From assembly GCF_036226765.1 (NCBI RefSeq), contig NZ_CP109017.1:992001-1056000 (forward strand): 64,000 nt of DNA, in the 5' to 3' direction. The translations under genes were made by a program, and so were the position numbers. The notes under the pieces were generated by a model. It made no database searches, was not told where the DNA came from, and saw only the letters and a list, made by a program, of their open reading frames with translations. Of the stretch, positions 24,451-33,964 are shown piece by piece; the first letter of the stretch is position 1; each line of letters opens with the position of its first letter. This stretch comes from Streptomyces sp. NBC_00670 (GTDB lineage: Bacteria; Actinomycetota; Actinomycetes; Streptomycetales; Streptomycetaceae).

Positions 24451-26768
24451 CGCTCCCCCGCTATCGGGATGCCGCCGCCCCGGTGGCGGACCGGGTCCGC
24501 GACCTGCTGGGCCGGATGACGCTCGCCGAGAAGGTCGGCCAGGTCAACCAGCGCATGTACGGCTGGCACGCCTACGCGCGCGCCGGGGACGGCCACCGCC
24601 TCACCTCCGCCTTCCGCGCGGAGGTCGCCGCCTTCGACGGCATGGGCGCGCTGTACGGGCTCCAGCGGGCGGACCCCTGGTCCGGCGTCGGCTTCGCGGA
24701 CGGGCTGGACGCGCGGGACGGCGCCCGGATGGCGGCCGAGGTGCAGGCTTACGTCCGCGAGCACACCCGGCTCGGCATCCCGGTCCTGCTGGTGGAGGAG
24801 ATGCCGCACGGCCACCAGGCCCTGGACGGCACCGTGCTGCCGGTGAACCTGGCGGTCGGCGCCACCTGGGACCCGGAGCTGTACGCCGAGGCGGCCGCGG
24901 CCGCCGGTGCCGAACTGCGCGCCCGGGGCGCGCACGTGGCGCTGGTGTCCGCGCTCGACCTGGTGCGCGACCCGCGCTGGGGGCGGGCCGAGGAGTGCTT
25001 CGGGGAGGACCCGTACCTCGCGGCCCGGCTGACCGGGGCGCTGGTCGAGGGGGCGCGGCGGGCCGGGGTGGGCGTGGTGCTCAAGCACTTCGCCGGCCAG
25101 GGCGCCACGGTCGGCGGCCGCAACAGCGCGGCGACGGAGCTGGGGGTGCGGGAACTGCACGAGATCCATCTCCTGGCGGCACGGGCGGGCGTCGCGGCGG
25201 GCGCGGCCGGGGTGATGGCGGCGTACAACGAGTTCGACGGCCTGCCGTGCGCGGCGAACAAGTATCTGCTGACGGAGCTGCTGCGGGAACGCTGGGGCTT
25301 CGACGGCGTCGTCATGGCGGACGGCACCGCCGTGGACCGCCTGGTCCGGCTCACCGGCGACCCGGTGTCGGCCGGCGCCCTGGCCCTGGACGCCGGCTGC
25401 GATCTGAGCCTCTGGGACGACTGCTTCACGCGGCTGGGCGAGGCGGTGGAACGCGGTCTGGTGTCCGAGGCGGCGCTGGACGCGGCGGTGGCCCGCGTCC
25501 TCACGCTGAAGTTCCGCCTGGGCCTGTTCGAGGCGCCGGTGCCGTCGGCCGGAGGTGAGAGCCTGCCGCTGCCGGTTCTGGGCGAACGCCTCGCCCGTGC
25601 CTCGGTGACACTGCTGTCCCACGAGGGCGGGGTCCTCCCCCTGTCCCGCGCGGTACGGCGGCTCGCGGTCCTCGGCCCGAACGCCGACTGTCTGGCGCAG
25701 CAGCTCGGCGACTACACGGCACCGCAGCGGCCCGGCGCCGGCATCACCGTCCTGGACGGCATCCGCGTGGCGGCGGCGCCCGGTACGGAGGTGGTGCACG
25801 CGCGGGGCTGCGCGCTGGTGGGCGACGACGTGTCGGGCGTCCCGGCGGCCGTCTCGCTCGCGGCCGGTTCCGACGTGGCGGTGCTGGTCCTCGGCGGCTC
25901 CAGCGCCCGCTCCGCCGACACGGTCTTCGACGCGAACGGGGCGGCGGTGACCGGTTCCGGGGCGCCGTCCGGCATGACGTGCGGGGAGGGCGTCGACCTG
26001 GCGGACCTCGCGCTGCCGGCCGGTCAACGGGCGCTGCTGGAGGCGGTGGCGGCGACCGGCACCCCGGTCGTCGTGGTCCTGGTCCAGGGCCGCCCGCACG
26101 CCGTACCGGACGTCACCGCCACCGAGTCGGCCGTACTGAGTGCCTGGTACCCGGGGCCACTGGGCGGACGCGCGGTGGCCGACGTCCTCTTCGGCGTCTG
26201 CGAGCCACGCGGCCGCCTCCCGGTGTCCGTCCCCCGCTCGGCCGCCCAGCTGCCGGTCTTCTACAACGCCAAGGACCACCGCTACCGGGGCTACGTCGAC
26301 CAACCCGCCCTGCCCCGCCACGCGTTCGGCCACGGCCTGTCGTACACGACCGTCGAGTACGGCCCGCCCCGCCTGTCGGCGCACCGCGTGGACGCCGGCA
26401 CCCCGCACCTGACCTGCCGGGTCACCGTCCGCAACACCGGCCCCCGCCCGGCTTACGAAACGGTCCAGCTCTACCTCCGCCGCCTCACCGGTGCCACGTC
26501 CTGGCCCCGCGTCCGCGAACTGCGCGGCTTCACCCGCCTGACCGTCCCTCCCGGCACCGAGGCCGAGGCGGTCTTCACGATCGACGGCAACACCCTGGCC
26601 TCCGTGGACCGCGCCCTGCATCTCACGGTGGAACCCGGAGAAGTGCTCCTGGAAACGGGCCCGGCGTCGGACCGGACGCAGGGGGTCCGATTGGAGATCA
26701 CGGCAACCGCCACGGATGCCGGCGGACAGGCTCCATCATGGGGCGATGGTCTCGACGAACGGCATTGA
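24447..26768 (+). CDS. Glycoside hydrolase family 3 (beta-glucosidase/beta-xylosidase-like)
   Basis: 773 residues, cytoplasmic. TIM barrel domain with LLVEEMPHGHQ, VLKHFAGQGATVGGRN and GFDGVVMADGTAVDRL, whose Asp is the likely nucleophile (the usual motif is SDW or SDY; here ADG). Then the alpha/beta sandwich domain with GRLPVSVPRS and HAFGHGLSYTTVEYG, and a C-terminal fibronectin III-like domain. ATG overlaps the GH5 stop. It would release monosaccharides from the non-reducing end of imported oligomers, working with the GH5-like enzyme. Confidence 0.9.
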   Translation: MTLPRYRDAAAPVADRVRDLLGRMTLAEKVGQVNQRMYGWHAYARAGDGHRLTSAFRAEVAAFDGMGALYGLQRADPWSGVGFADGLDARDGARMAAEVQAYVREHTRLGIPVLLVEEMPHGHQALDGTVLPVNLAVGATWDPELYAEAAAAAGAELRARGAHVALVSALDLVRDPRWGRAEECFGEDPYLAARLTGALVEGARRAGVGVVLKHFAGQGATVGGRNSAATELGVRELHEIHLLAARAGVAAGAAGVMAAYNEFDGLPCAANKYLLTELLRERWGFDGVVMADGTAVDRLVRLTGDPVSAGALALDAGCDLSLWDDCFTRLGEAVERGLVSEAALDAAVARVLTLKFRLGLFEAPVPSAGGESLPLPVLGERLARASVTLLSHEGGVLPLSRAVRRLAVLGPNADCLAQQLGDYTAPQRPGAGITVLDGIRVAAAPGTEVVHARGCALVGDDVSGVPAAVSLAAGSDVAVLVLGGSSARSADTVFDANGAAVTGSGAPSGMTCGEGVDLADLALPAGQRALLEAVAATGTPVVVVLVQGRPHAVPDVTATESAVLSAWYPGPLGGRAVADVLFGVCEPRGRLPVSVPRSAAQLPVFYNAKDHRYRGYVDQPALPRHAFGHGLSYTTVEYGPPRLSAHRVDAGTPHLTCRVTVRNTGPRPAYETVQLYLRRLTGATSWPRVRELRGFTRLTVPPGTEAEAVFTIDGNTLASVDRALHLTVEPGEVLLETGPASDRTQGVRLEITATATDAGGQAPSWGDGLDERH

Positions 26769-27492
26769 GCGCACGGCGGGTGTCAGCCTCACCACGATGC
26801 GGGAGAAGGCACCCGACCTGGTCGATCTGTACAAGGCGGCGGGCTCCAGCGTCCGCAGACACGGACTGGAGGACGTGCGGGCCGCGGTGTACCTCGTGCT
26901 GGACCGCTCCGGGTCCATGCGGCCCTACTACCGGGACGGCACCATGCAGCACCTGGCCGAACAGGTGCTGTCCCTGTCCGCCCACCTGGACGACGACGGG
27001 ACCGTGCCGGTGGTGTTCTTCTCCACCGACGTCGACGGCTCCACGGACCTGGCCATCGGCGGACACCGGGGCCGGATCAACAAGCTGCACGAGAACCTCG
27101 GCCACATGGGACGCACCAACTACCACTGGGCGATGGACGAGGTCATCGACCACTACCTGGAGTCCGGCAGCGACTGCCCCGCCCTGGTCGTCTTCCAGAC
27201 CGACGGTGGTCCCACCAGCAGACAGGCCGCCGAACGCTACCTGTGCAAGGCCGCCCGTCTGCCGCTGTTCTGGCAGTTCATCGGCTTCGGCGACCCCGAC
27301 GACAACGAGTTCGCCTTTCTGCGCAAGCTGGACACCCTCGCCGTTCCGGCCCGCCGCGTCGTCGACAACGCGGGCTTCTTCCATGCCGGACGGACGCCGC
27401 GGGCCCTCGCGGACCAGCGGCTCTTCGACCGGTTGCTGCGGGAGTTCCCCCAGTGGCTGACCGCCGCGCGGGAGGCCGGGGTCGTGCGGTGA
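26746..27492 (+). CDS. von Willebrand factor A domain protein, TerF-like
   Basis: 248 residues. GVSLTTMREKAPDLVDLYKAAG at the N-terminus and YLVLDRSGSM (MIDAS DxSxS metal site, about residues 48-57) are the marks of TerF/TerD-associated vWA proteins of tellurium-resistance-type stress systems. Further conserved parts are LGHMGRTNYHWAMDEVI and PLFWQFIGFG. No other ter gene is near. ATG 26746 lies 23 bases inside the end of the GH3 gene, so the start overlaps an unrelated operon. Metal-dependent protein binding is likely; partners unknown. Confidence 0.82.
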   Translation: MVSTNGIERTAGVSLTTMREKAPDLVDLYKAAGSSVRRHGLEDVRAAVYLVLDRSGSMRPYYRDGTMQHLAEQVLSLSAHLDDDGTVPVVFFSTDVDGSTDLAIGGHRGRINKLHENLGHMGRTNYHWAMDEVIDHYLESGSDCPALVVFQTDGGPTSRQAAERYLCKAARLPLFWQFIGFGDPDDNEFAFLRKLDTLAVPARRVVDNAGFFHAGRTPRALADQRLFDRLLREFPQWLTAAREAGVVR

Positions 27493-27540
27493 GGAGTCGC
27501 ATCGCACCGTGCCGGTTCCGCGCCGCGCGGAACGTTCCGG

Positions 27541-27756
27541 TCAGCCGCGCGGGCGCTCGAAGGTCAGCAGCAGCCCCTCGACGGCACCGGGGCCTATGCG
27601 CCCCTTGACGTCGGCGGCGGTGAGGGCCTTGAGCTGCCAACCGTCCTCGGCGTGCTTGTTCAGGACCTTCTCCAGCTTGTCGCTGTCCAACGCGTCCCCG
27701 ACCAACGACTCCCGGAAGGTGACGACCTTGTACTCGTACGCGTAAGAGCTGCTCAT
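27541..27756 (-). CDS. DUF4177 family small protein
   Basis: 71 residues: YEYKVVTFRESL...LEKVLNKHAEDGWQLKAL, the DUF4177 core (a short beta-alpha fold). ATG 27756 follows an AGGAGG about 12 bases upstream. These proteins are widespread in actinobacteria without known function. Confidence 0.75.
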   Translation of the reverse strand: MSSSYAYEYKVVTFRESLVGDALDSDKLEKVLNKHAEDGWQLKALTAADVKGRIGPGAVEGLLLTFERPRG

Positions 27757-27902
27757 GGTTGCGCGGTCCTCCTGCCGGCCAGGCCGGATAGGCGTCGGAT
27801 TGCCGGGGCCAGCCAATCATCCCCGGCCTTCCCCACGCACGGCCGGGCACCAGCTCCGCTCGGCACGGAGCGCTCACCGGGCCGCCCCTCACCCGCGGAC
27901 GG

Positions 27903-28325
27903 TCACCCCAGGAAACTCAGCCGGACCTGGCGGTCGGGATTGTCCTCGTTCGTGTCGACCAGGCAGACGGACTGCCAGGTGCCGAGCTGGAGGGTGCCGT
28001 CGACGACCGGGAGGGTGGCGTGGGGCGGTACGAGGGCCGGGAGGACGTGGTCGCGGCCGTGGCCGGGGCTGCCGTGGCGGTGCTGCCAGCGGTCGTCGGC
28101 GGGCAGCAGCGTGTGCAGGGCGGCGAGCAGGTCGTCGTCGCTGCCGGCGCCGGTCTCGATGATCGCGATGCCCGCGGTGGCGTGCGGGACGAAGACGTTC
28201 AGCAGGCCGTCGCGGCCCGCCGCGGTTTCGCGCAGGAAGGCCTCGCAGTCGCGGGTGAGGTCGACGACCCTCTCCGAGCTGCCGGAGGACACGTGCAGAA
28301 CATGGGTGGCGAAGGCATCGGGCAT
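27903..28325 (-). CDS. YjbQ/UPF0047 family protein
   Basis: 140 residues, whole-length family match: FVPHATAGIAIIETG, the HRHGSPGHGRDHVLPAL metal-binding region and GTWQSVCLVDTNEDNPDRQVRLSFLG at the end. The fold binds a metal through His residues; some members have weak thiamin phosphate synthase activity, but the physiological role is open. ATG 28325 has GAGGA upstream. Divergent from the monooxygenase gene 97 bp away. Confidence 0.88.
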   Translation of the reverse strand: MPDAFATHVLHVSSGSSERVVDLTRDCEAFLRETAAGRDGLLNVFVPHATAGIAIIETGAGSDDDLLAALHTLLPADDRWQHRHGSPGHGRDHVLPALVPPHATLPVVDGTLQLGTWQSVCLVDTNEDNPDRQVRLSFLG

Positions 28326-28422
28326 GCCCCCATCCTCACCCGCGCGCCCGCTTTCACACCTCCCGGCTCGCCCGCCGGGGCGGGGCGGGAAGAGCGGCAC
28401 CCCGAACGAGGTTAGTAGAAAC

Positions 28423-29508
28423 ATGAACGACACTGGGGTGCGCGAGGTCGAGGTCGTGGTCGTCGGTGCCGGGCAGGCGGGGCTCTCGGCCGCCTACCAC
28501 CTGCGGCGCACCGGCTTCGAGCCGGAGACCGGTTTCGTGGTCCTGGACCACGCCCCGCGCCCGGGCGGCGCCTGGCAGTTCCGCTGGCCCTCGCTGACGT
28601 ACGGCAAGGTGCACGGGATGCACTCGCTGCCGGGCATGGAGCTGACGGACGCGGACCCGGGGCGCCCCTCCTCCGAGGTGATCGCCGACTACTTCGCCGC
28701 GTACGAACGCACCTTCGATCTTCGGGTGCGGCGCCCGGTCGACGTCCGCGCCGTACGGGAGGGCGTGGGCGGCCGGCTGCGCGTGGAGTCCTCCGCCGGC
28801 GTCTGGTCGACGCGTGCGCTCATCAACGCTACCGGCACCTGGGACCGGCCGTTCTGGCCGCGCTACCCGGGCCAGGAGACCTTCCGCGGACGGCAGTTGC
28901 ACACCGCCCAGTACCCGGGCCCCGAGGAGTTCGCCGGACAGCGGGTGATCGTGGTGGGCGGGGGCGCGTCCGGGACCCAGCACCTGATGGAGATCGCCCC
29001 GTACGCCGCCGCGACCACCTGGGTCACCCGGCGTCCGCCGGTCTTCCGCGACGTTCCGTTCACCGAGGACCTGGGGCGGGCGGCCGTGGCGCTGGTCGAC
29101 GAGCGGGTGCGCCAGGGGTTGCCGCCGAGAAGTGTCGTCTCGGTGACCGGGCTGCCGCTGAACGACGCGATACGGCAGGCGCTCGCCGACGGCGTCCTGA
29201 ACCGCCGGCCGATGTTCGACCAGATCACGGAGAGCGGCGTGGAGTGGGACGACGGGCGGCGCGTGGACGCCGACGTCATCCTGTGGGCAACCGGGTTCCG
29301 GGCCGCGGTCGGGCACCTCGCCCCGCTCCGGCTGCGCGAGTCGGGCGGCGGCATCCGCGTCGAGAACACCCGCGCGGCGGCCGACCCCCGCGTCCATCTC
29401 GTCGGCTACGGCCCCTCGGCCAGCACGATCGGGGCCAACCGGGCCGGCCGGGCGGCGGTACGCGACATCCGTCGGCTGCTGGCGGCGGAACCGGCGGCAG
29501 CCGCCTGA
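28423..29508 (+). CDS. FAD-dependent oxidoreductase, flavin monooxygenase/thioredoxin reductase-like
   Basis: 361 residues. FAD-binding GxGxxG is VVVGAGQAGLSAAYHL (about 11-26); a second Rossmann motif VVGGGASGTQHL (about 178-189) binds NADPH. VILWATGFRAAVGHLAPL is the ATG motif before the C-terminal GYGPSASTIGANRAGR segment. This is the short flavin-containing monooxygenase-like group, with no CxxC, so not a disulphide reductase. Substrate unknown. The frame is open upstream, but ATG 28423 begins the conserved part; ribosome site weak. Confidence 0.82.
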   Translation: MNDTGVREVEVVVVGAGQAGLSAAYHLRRTGFEPETGFVVLDHAPRPGGAWQFRWPSLTYGKVHGMHSLPGMELTDADPGRPSSEVIADYFAAYERTFDLRVRRPVDVRAVREGVGGRLRVESSAGVWSTRALINATGTWDRPFWPRYPGQETFRGRQLHTAQYPGPEEFAGQRVIVVGGGASGTQHLMEIAPYAAATTWVTRRPPVFRDVPFTEDLGRAAVALVDERVRQGLPPRSVVSVTGLPLNDAIRQALADGVLNRRPMFDQITESGVEWDDGRRVDADVILWATGFRAAVGHLAPLRLRESGGGIRVENTRAAADPRVHLVGYGPSASTIGANRAGRAAVRDIRRLLAAEPAAAA

Positions 29509-29548
29509 GCCGCCCCTTCGGGGCCGGCACGGGCCGGGTGGTCCGGGC

Positions 29549-29574
29549 GCGGGCCGGGCGTGTGCCCGGCCCGC
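29549..29574. terminator. Terminator hairpin between convergent genes
   Basis: GCGGGCCGGGC (29549-29559) and GCCCGGCCCGC (29564-29574) form a perfect 11-bp stem with a GTGT loop between the monooxygenase and MltG-like stops. Confidence 0.75.
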
Positions 29575-29585
29575 GGGCGGTCGCG

Positions 29586-30449
29586 TCAGTGCGGCGCGGT
29601 GGACGACGGCGTGCCGCTCGCCCGCAGCCGGTTGAGGTCGGCCACGTTCCGCCGGTGTTCCTCGTAGCTCGCGGTGAAGCGGGTGTCGCCCGGCTTGACG
29701 GTGACGAAGTACAGCCAGTTCCCGGGCGTCGGGTGCAGCGCGGCCCGCAGCGCGTCCTCGCCCGGGTTGGAGATCGGGGTCGGCGGCAGCCCCATCCGCC
29801 GGTACGAGTTGTAGGGGCTGTCGATCTTCGTGTCGGCCGTGGAGACGACCGGTGCGAAGCGGTGCAGCGCGTAGTTGAGGGTCGAGTCCATCTGCAGGGG
29901 CATGCCCCGCTGGAGCCGGTTGAGGACGACCCGGGCCACCTTGCCCATGTCCGCCTTCCGGTCGGCCTCCGCCTGCACGATGCTCGCTACGGTGACCGTC
30001 CGGTAGGCGGTGCTCGCGGTGGGCCGCGCCCCGGCGGTGCTCGGGCCGCCGTCGAACTTGTCGTGGGCGGTGTCGACCATGAACCGCAGCAGGGACCTCG
30101 GCGTCGTCCTGTCGTCGATCGGATACGTCGCCGGGAAGAGGTAGCCCTCCGGGTTGCCGTGCGCCTCCGCCGGCAGCCTCAGGTCCGCCTTGGGTACGGA
30201 CTTCGCGGTGCTGCCCGCGGGCAGTCCGAGTGCCTTGTCGACGGCCGTGTAGACCTGGCTCGCCCGCCGTCCTTCCGGGATCAGGAGTGTCCGGGGCCGG
30301 TGTTCCCGGTCACCGCCGCCCAGGGTCAGCAGCGGTACCGCCACGGCGGCGGCCGCGAGGACGGCTCCGGTCGCGACGAGGGCGGCACGGCCGCGGCGGG
30401 TCAGACGGACCGTGCTCCTCGTCTTCCATGGCGGGATGTGCGTCGGCAT
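29586..30449 (-). CDS. MltG/YceG-like endolytic transglycosylase paralog
   Basis: 287 residues with one N-terminal membrane helix (about 22-45) and an outside YceG domain: EGYLFPATYPI, VASIVQAEADRKADMGKVARVVLNRL (catalytic Glu in QAEA), MQMDSTLNYAL-like PLQMDSTLNYAL, and SPYNSYRRMGLPPTPISNPGEDAL. MltG cuts nascent glycan strands at the membrane. This copy is much shorter than the main Streptomyces MltG of the aroK region and lacks a LysM part, so it is an accessory paralog. ATG 30449 is chosen before MPTHIPPW; the frame opens 13 codons earlier. Confidence 0.82.
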   Translation of the reverse strand: MPTHIPPWKTRSTVRLTRRGRAALVATGAVLAAAAVAVPLLTLGGGDREHRPRTLLIPEGRRASQVYTAVDKALGLPAGSTAKSVPKADLRLPAEAHGNPEGYLFPATYPIDDRTTPRSLLRFMVDTAHDKFDGGPSTAGARPTASTAYRTVTVASIVQAEADRKADMGKVARVVLNRLQRGMPLQMDSTLNYALHRFAPVVSTADTKIDSPYNSYRRMGLPPTPISNPGEDALRAALHPTPGNWLYFVTVKPGDTRFTASYEEHRRNVADLNRLRASGTPSSTAPH

Positions 30450-30492
30450 ACGGGCACCGTAACGCGGGTACCGCCACAAACCTGGCATATCG

Positions 30493-32295
30493 TCATCCTG
30501 TCGGCTCCAGTTGGGCGTCCCGGTGGACGAGTGCCGCGTACCGGCCGCCCCGGGCCAGCAGTTCCTCGTGCGTCCCGCGTTCGACCGCGTGCCCGGAGTC
30601 GAGGACGACGATCTGGTCGGCGCCGCGGATGGTGGAGAGCCGGTGGGCGATGGTCAGCGTGGTGCGGTTGGCCGACAGCGCGTCGATGGCCTCCTGCACG
30701 GCGTGCTCGGTGCGGGTGTCCAGGGCGCTGGTCGCCTCGTCGAGGATGAGCACGGGCGGGTCGCGCAGGATGGTGCGGGCGATGGCGAGGCGCTGTTTCT
30801 CCCCGCCGGAGAACCGGTGGCCGCGCTCGCCGACGACCGTGTCGTACCCGTCGGGCAGGGACGCGATGTGGTCGTGGATCTGTGCCGCCCCGGCCGCCGC
30901 GTACAGCTCCTCGTCGGTGGCGTCGGGCTTGGCGAATCTGAGGTTGTCGGCGACCGAGGCGTGGAAGAGGTACGTCTCCTGGGAGACGACGCCGACCGCG
31001 CGGGCGAGCGTGTCGAAGTCGAGGTCGCGCACGTCGACGCCATCCAGGGTGACCCGGCCGCCGGTGACGTCGTACAGCCTGGGCACCAGGTAGCTGAGCG
31101 TGGACTTGCCGGAGCCGGTGGGGCCGACGACGGCGAGACTGCCGCCCGCCGGAACGCGGATGTCGATGTCCCGCAGGACGGGTCCGCCCTTGTCGTCGTA
31201 AGCGAAGGTGACGTCCTCGAAGCGGATCTCGCCCCTGACCTTGTCCAGGTGGACGGGGTTCTCCCGCTCGGTGATGTCGATGGGCAGGTCGAGGTACTCG
31301 AAGATGCGCTGGAACAGCGCCAGCGAGGTCTGGATCTGCACACCGGTGGCGAGCAGGCTGACGGTCGGCCGGAACAGGCCCTGCTGCAGCGAGACGAAGG
31401 CGACCAGCGTGCCCAGGGAGATCGACGGTCCGCCGATCTGGAGGGCGATGCCGGCGACCCAGTAGATGAAGGCGGGCATGGCGGCCATGACGACGCTGAT
31501 GACGGCCATGCGCCAGCGCCCGGCCATGTTCGACCGCACCTCGAGGTCGACGAGTCCTTCGGACTCCTTGGCGAACGAGTGGGTGAGGGAGTCGGCGCGG
31601 CCCATGGTGCGGCCGAGCAGGATGCCGCTGACGGAGAGCGACTCGGTGACCGTGGCGGCCATGGCGGCCATCTGCTTCTGGCGCTGGGTGGCGATCCTCT
31701 TGCGTTCCCTGCCCACCCGGCGGCTGATCCAGACGAAGACCGGCAGCAGGAGCAGCGAGGCGACCGTGAGCCGCCAGTCGAGGGCGACCATGGCGATGAC
31801 GGTGGCGACGACGCTGGTGACGTTGGAGACCAGAGACGTCGCGGTGGAGGTGACCGTCGCCTGCATGCCGCCGATGTCGTTGGCGATGCGGGACTGCACC
31901 TCACCGGTGCGGGTGCGGGTGAAGAACGCGAGCGACATGCGCTGCAGCCGGCCGTAGACCTCGGTGCGCAGGTCGTGCATGACACGCTGGCCGACGGTCG
32001 TGGAGACCAGGGTCTGCAGGACGCCGAAGACGCTGGTGACGACGGCGCTGAGGATCATGCCGAGGGCCAGCAGGCTCAGCAGTCCGGTGCGGCCCTGCGG
32101 GATCGCGACGTCGAGGATCTCCCTGAGCAGGAAGGGGGTCGCGACGGCGACCAGCGAGGAGGCGCCGACCAGGAGGCCGACGACCGCGAGCCGGCCGCGG
32201 TAGGGCTTGAAGAGTCCGAGGATGCGGCGCACCTGCCGGGGCTGGTCGGTCGAGGTGCCGGGGGACGGGGTCCAGGTGATGTCGTCGTGGGGCAT
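30493..32295 (-). CDS. ABC multidrug exporter, fused permease-ATPase
   Basis: 600 residues: six-helix exporter domain (about 30-320) then a complete NBD with Walker A GPTGSGKST, signature SGGEKQR, Walker B VLILDEATSALD and H-loop IAHRLST. Probably a homodimer, as all ATP site parts are intact. AGGAG stands directly before ATG 32295. Divergent from a MarR gene with a 25-bp inverted repeat between them, so export is probably released when the repressor binds a drug-like ligand. Confidence 0.9.
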   Translation of the reverse strand: MPHDDITWTPSPGTSTDQPRQVRRILGLFKPYRGRLAVVGLLVGASSLVAVATPFLLREILDVAIPQGRTGLLSLLALGMILSAVVTSVFGVLQTLVSTTVGQRVMHDLRTEVYGRLQRMSLAFFTRTRTGEVQSRIANDIGGMQATVTSTATSLVSNVTSVVATVIAMVALDWRLTVASLLLLPVFVWISRRVGRERKRIATQRQKQMAAMAATVTESLSVSGILLGRTMGRADSLTHSFAKESEGLVDLEVRSNMAGRWRMAVISVVMAAMPAFIYWVAGIALQIGGPSISLGTLVAFVSLQQGLFRPTVSLLATGVQIQTSLALFQRIFEYLDLPIDITERENPVHLDKVRGEIRFEDVTFAYDDKGGPVLRDIDIRVPAGGSLAVVGPTGSGKSTLSYLVPRLYDVTGGRVTLDGVDVRDLDFDTLARAVGVVSQETYLFHASVADNLRFAKPDATDEELYAAAGAAQIHDHIASLPDGYDTVVGERGHRFSGGEKQRLAIARTILRDPPVLILDEATSALDTRTEHAVQEAIDALSANRTTLTIAHRLSTIRGADQIVVLDSGHAVERGTHEELLARGGRYAALVHRDAQLEPTG

Positions 32296-32339
32296 GGCTC
32301 CTACGGGTGGTGAGACGTCGATGACAGACGGAGCATAGC

Positions 32340-32364
32340 TCATTGTTACCTATACTCACAATGA
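32340..32364. promoter_or_regulatory. MarR-type operator between exporter and regulator
   Basis: TCATTGT (32340-32346) and ACAATGA (32358-32364) are perfect inverted arms around an 11-base AT-rich centre TACCTATACTC. It lies in the 94-bp divergent gap, so one site could control both genes. Confidence 0.7.
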
Positions 32365-32389
32365 ACTTGGTCCTGATATTGTTTCCGTC

Positions 32390-32926
32390 ATGACCACGTC
32401 CGGCCCCGCCGACCACGACGCCCCGTCCCACCACCACGAGGGCCCGTCCGACCGTTCCGATGCCGAAGGGCTGCTCGCCGAGCATCTGATGCGGCTCACC
32501 CGCCGGGTGCACCGCATTCAGAAACATCATCTGCAGGAGCGCAATCTGGGCATCACCCCCGCCCAGTCCAGGCTGCTGCGCACTCTCGCGCACTACGGTG
32601 AGCCGCCGCGCATGGCGGACCTCGCCGCCCGGCTCGAGGTCGTGCCGCGGGCCGTGACGACGCTGGTCGACGGGCTGGAGGCGAGCGGCAAGGTGCGCCG
32701 GGTGCCCGATCCCACGAACCGCCGGGTCACCCGGATCGAACTCACGGACGACGGGCTGGCGTCGCTGCGCGAACTGCACGCGGCACGGCGGTCGGCGGTG
32801 GAGGAGATCCTCGCCCCTCTGACGGGCGATCAGCGCACGGCGCTGGAGGATCTGCTGGACGCGCTGGTGGAGGGCCGGCACGGTGGCGGCGCACCTGCCG
32901 CGCCGCCGCCGGGGGACGCCCGTTAA
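32390..32926 (+). CDS. MarR-family transcriptional regulator
   Basis: 178 residues with a His/Asp-rich N-terminal tail, then a winged helix: LGITPAQSRLLRTLAHYG, MADLAARLEVVPRAVTTLVDGLEASGKVRRVPDPTNRRVTRIELTDDG (recognition helix and wing). Likely represses itself and the divergent exporter. The stop shares TTAA with the convergent YkuD gene. Confidence 0.9.
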   Translation: MTTSGPADHDAPSHHHEGPSDRSDAEGLLAEHLMRLTRRVHRIQKHHLQERNLGITPAQSRLLRTLAHYGEPPRMADLAARLEVVPRAVTTLVDGLEASGKVRRVPDPTNRRVTRIELTDDGLASLRELHAARRSAVEEILAPLTGDQRTALEDLLDALVEGRHGGGAPAAPPPGDAR

Positions 32927-33687
32927 GCGGCCTTCAGATCGGCCTTGTCGCCCATGACCACCACCGGGTGCTGGGCCGGGTCGAGCGTGCGCAGCAGGTA
33001 CTCCATGCCGGACTTGGACAGGCTGACGCACGCGGAGGTGCCGCTGCCGTGGTCCATGTGCAGCCAGATGCTGCCGCCCTTGGACTGTCCCTCGGGCCGG
33101 GTCGGGTCGTTCGGCGAGGTGCCCTTGACGCGGTTGTAGTCGATGGCGATGACGTAGTCGAAGTCGTGCCAGTGCGACTTCGACCAGTAGTGCGGCGCCT
33201 GGAAGGAGCCGGACTGGGTGTACGGCAGCTTGGCGCCCGGGTCCGCGAGGACGCCGCCCGCGTCGCTGAGCGTGAACACCCCCACGGGGCTGCGGTTGTC
33301 GCCCTCGTGGTGGTCGGTGGTCCAGCCCTTCTTGCCGTTGTGTCCCTGCCAGGTGCGGGTCTGGTCCCACGTCGAGCCGTGCTTGGTGTACAGAACGATC
33401 GTGGAGCCGATCGCGTTCCGGCCGTCGCCGTAGACCGCCACGACCTGGCGGGAGGCGGCCGGGATCTGGCTCCGCAGCCGGTCGCCGACGTCCGGGATGG
33501 CCTTCAGATCGGTCGTACGCGCCTTGGCCCGATCGGTGCGGGCGGCCGCGGCGCCGTCGGCCTTCGCCTTGCCCCCGCCGTCCGAACCGCCGCATGCCGA
33601 CAGGGACATCAGCAGGACACCACAGGCCGCGGCCGCGACCCCGGCCCGTACCGCATCCTTCACACCGCCTATTCGCATGCGGTCCAT
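32923..33687 (-). CDS. L,D-transpeptidase (YkuD)-like lipoprotein
   Basis: 254 residues. Signal peptide with lipobox LSAC (about 27-30), a charged linker, then a YkuD-like domain with NRSPVGVFTLSDAGG, SKSHWHDFDYVIAIDYNRV, and the catalytic region IWLHMDHGSGTSACVSLS, where the Cys is the probable nucleophile and the His before it the partner. Members crosslink peptidoglycan stems 3-3 or attach proteins. Actinobacterial forms of this length often differ from the classical HGT...SxGC motif, so exact activity is uncertain. ATG 33687 or 33678 are both possible starts. Confidence 0.78.
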   Translation of the reverse strand: MDRMRIGGVKDAVRAGVAAAACGVLLMSLSACGGSDGGGKAKADGAAAARTDRAKARTTDLKAIPDVGDRLRSQIPAASRQVVAVYGDGRNAIGSTIVLYTKHGSTWDQTRTWQGHNGKKGWTTDHHEGDNRSPVGVFTLSDAGGVLADPGAKLPYTQSGSFQAPHYWSKSHWHDFDYVIAIDYNRVKGTSPNDPTRPEGQSKGGSIWLHMDHGSGTSACVSLSKSGMEYLLRTLDPAQHPVVVMGDKADLKAA

Positions 33688-33964
33688 CGTCCCACCGTCT
33701 TGCGGACGATTGCGCACGCCCCCTCGTTTGTCGGCCGATTGGGGACGCCTTGTGACAGCTTCGGGAAACAGCGGGGCCCGGGACGCGGAAAAACCCCTTG
33801 CTTTCCGGCACTCCGCGCGGCGAACCTGGCACGGTTTGCTGCGGACCCGGCCACCGGCCCGCCCCGGCCCGTCCACCGCGGCGGACCGGAGCCGGGACCG
33901 CGTCCCGAGCACCACCCGCCCCGCCCGAGCCAGACCCGAGCCGCACCCGAACCGCTGGGACGTC

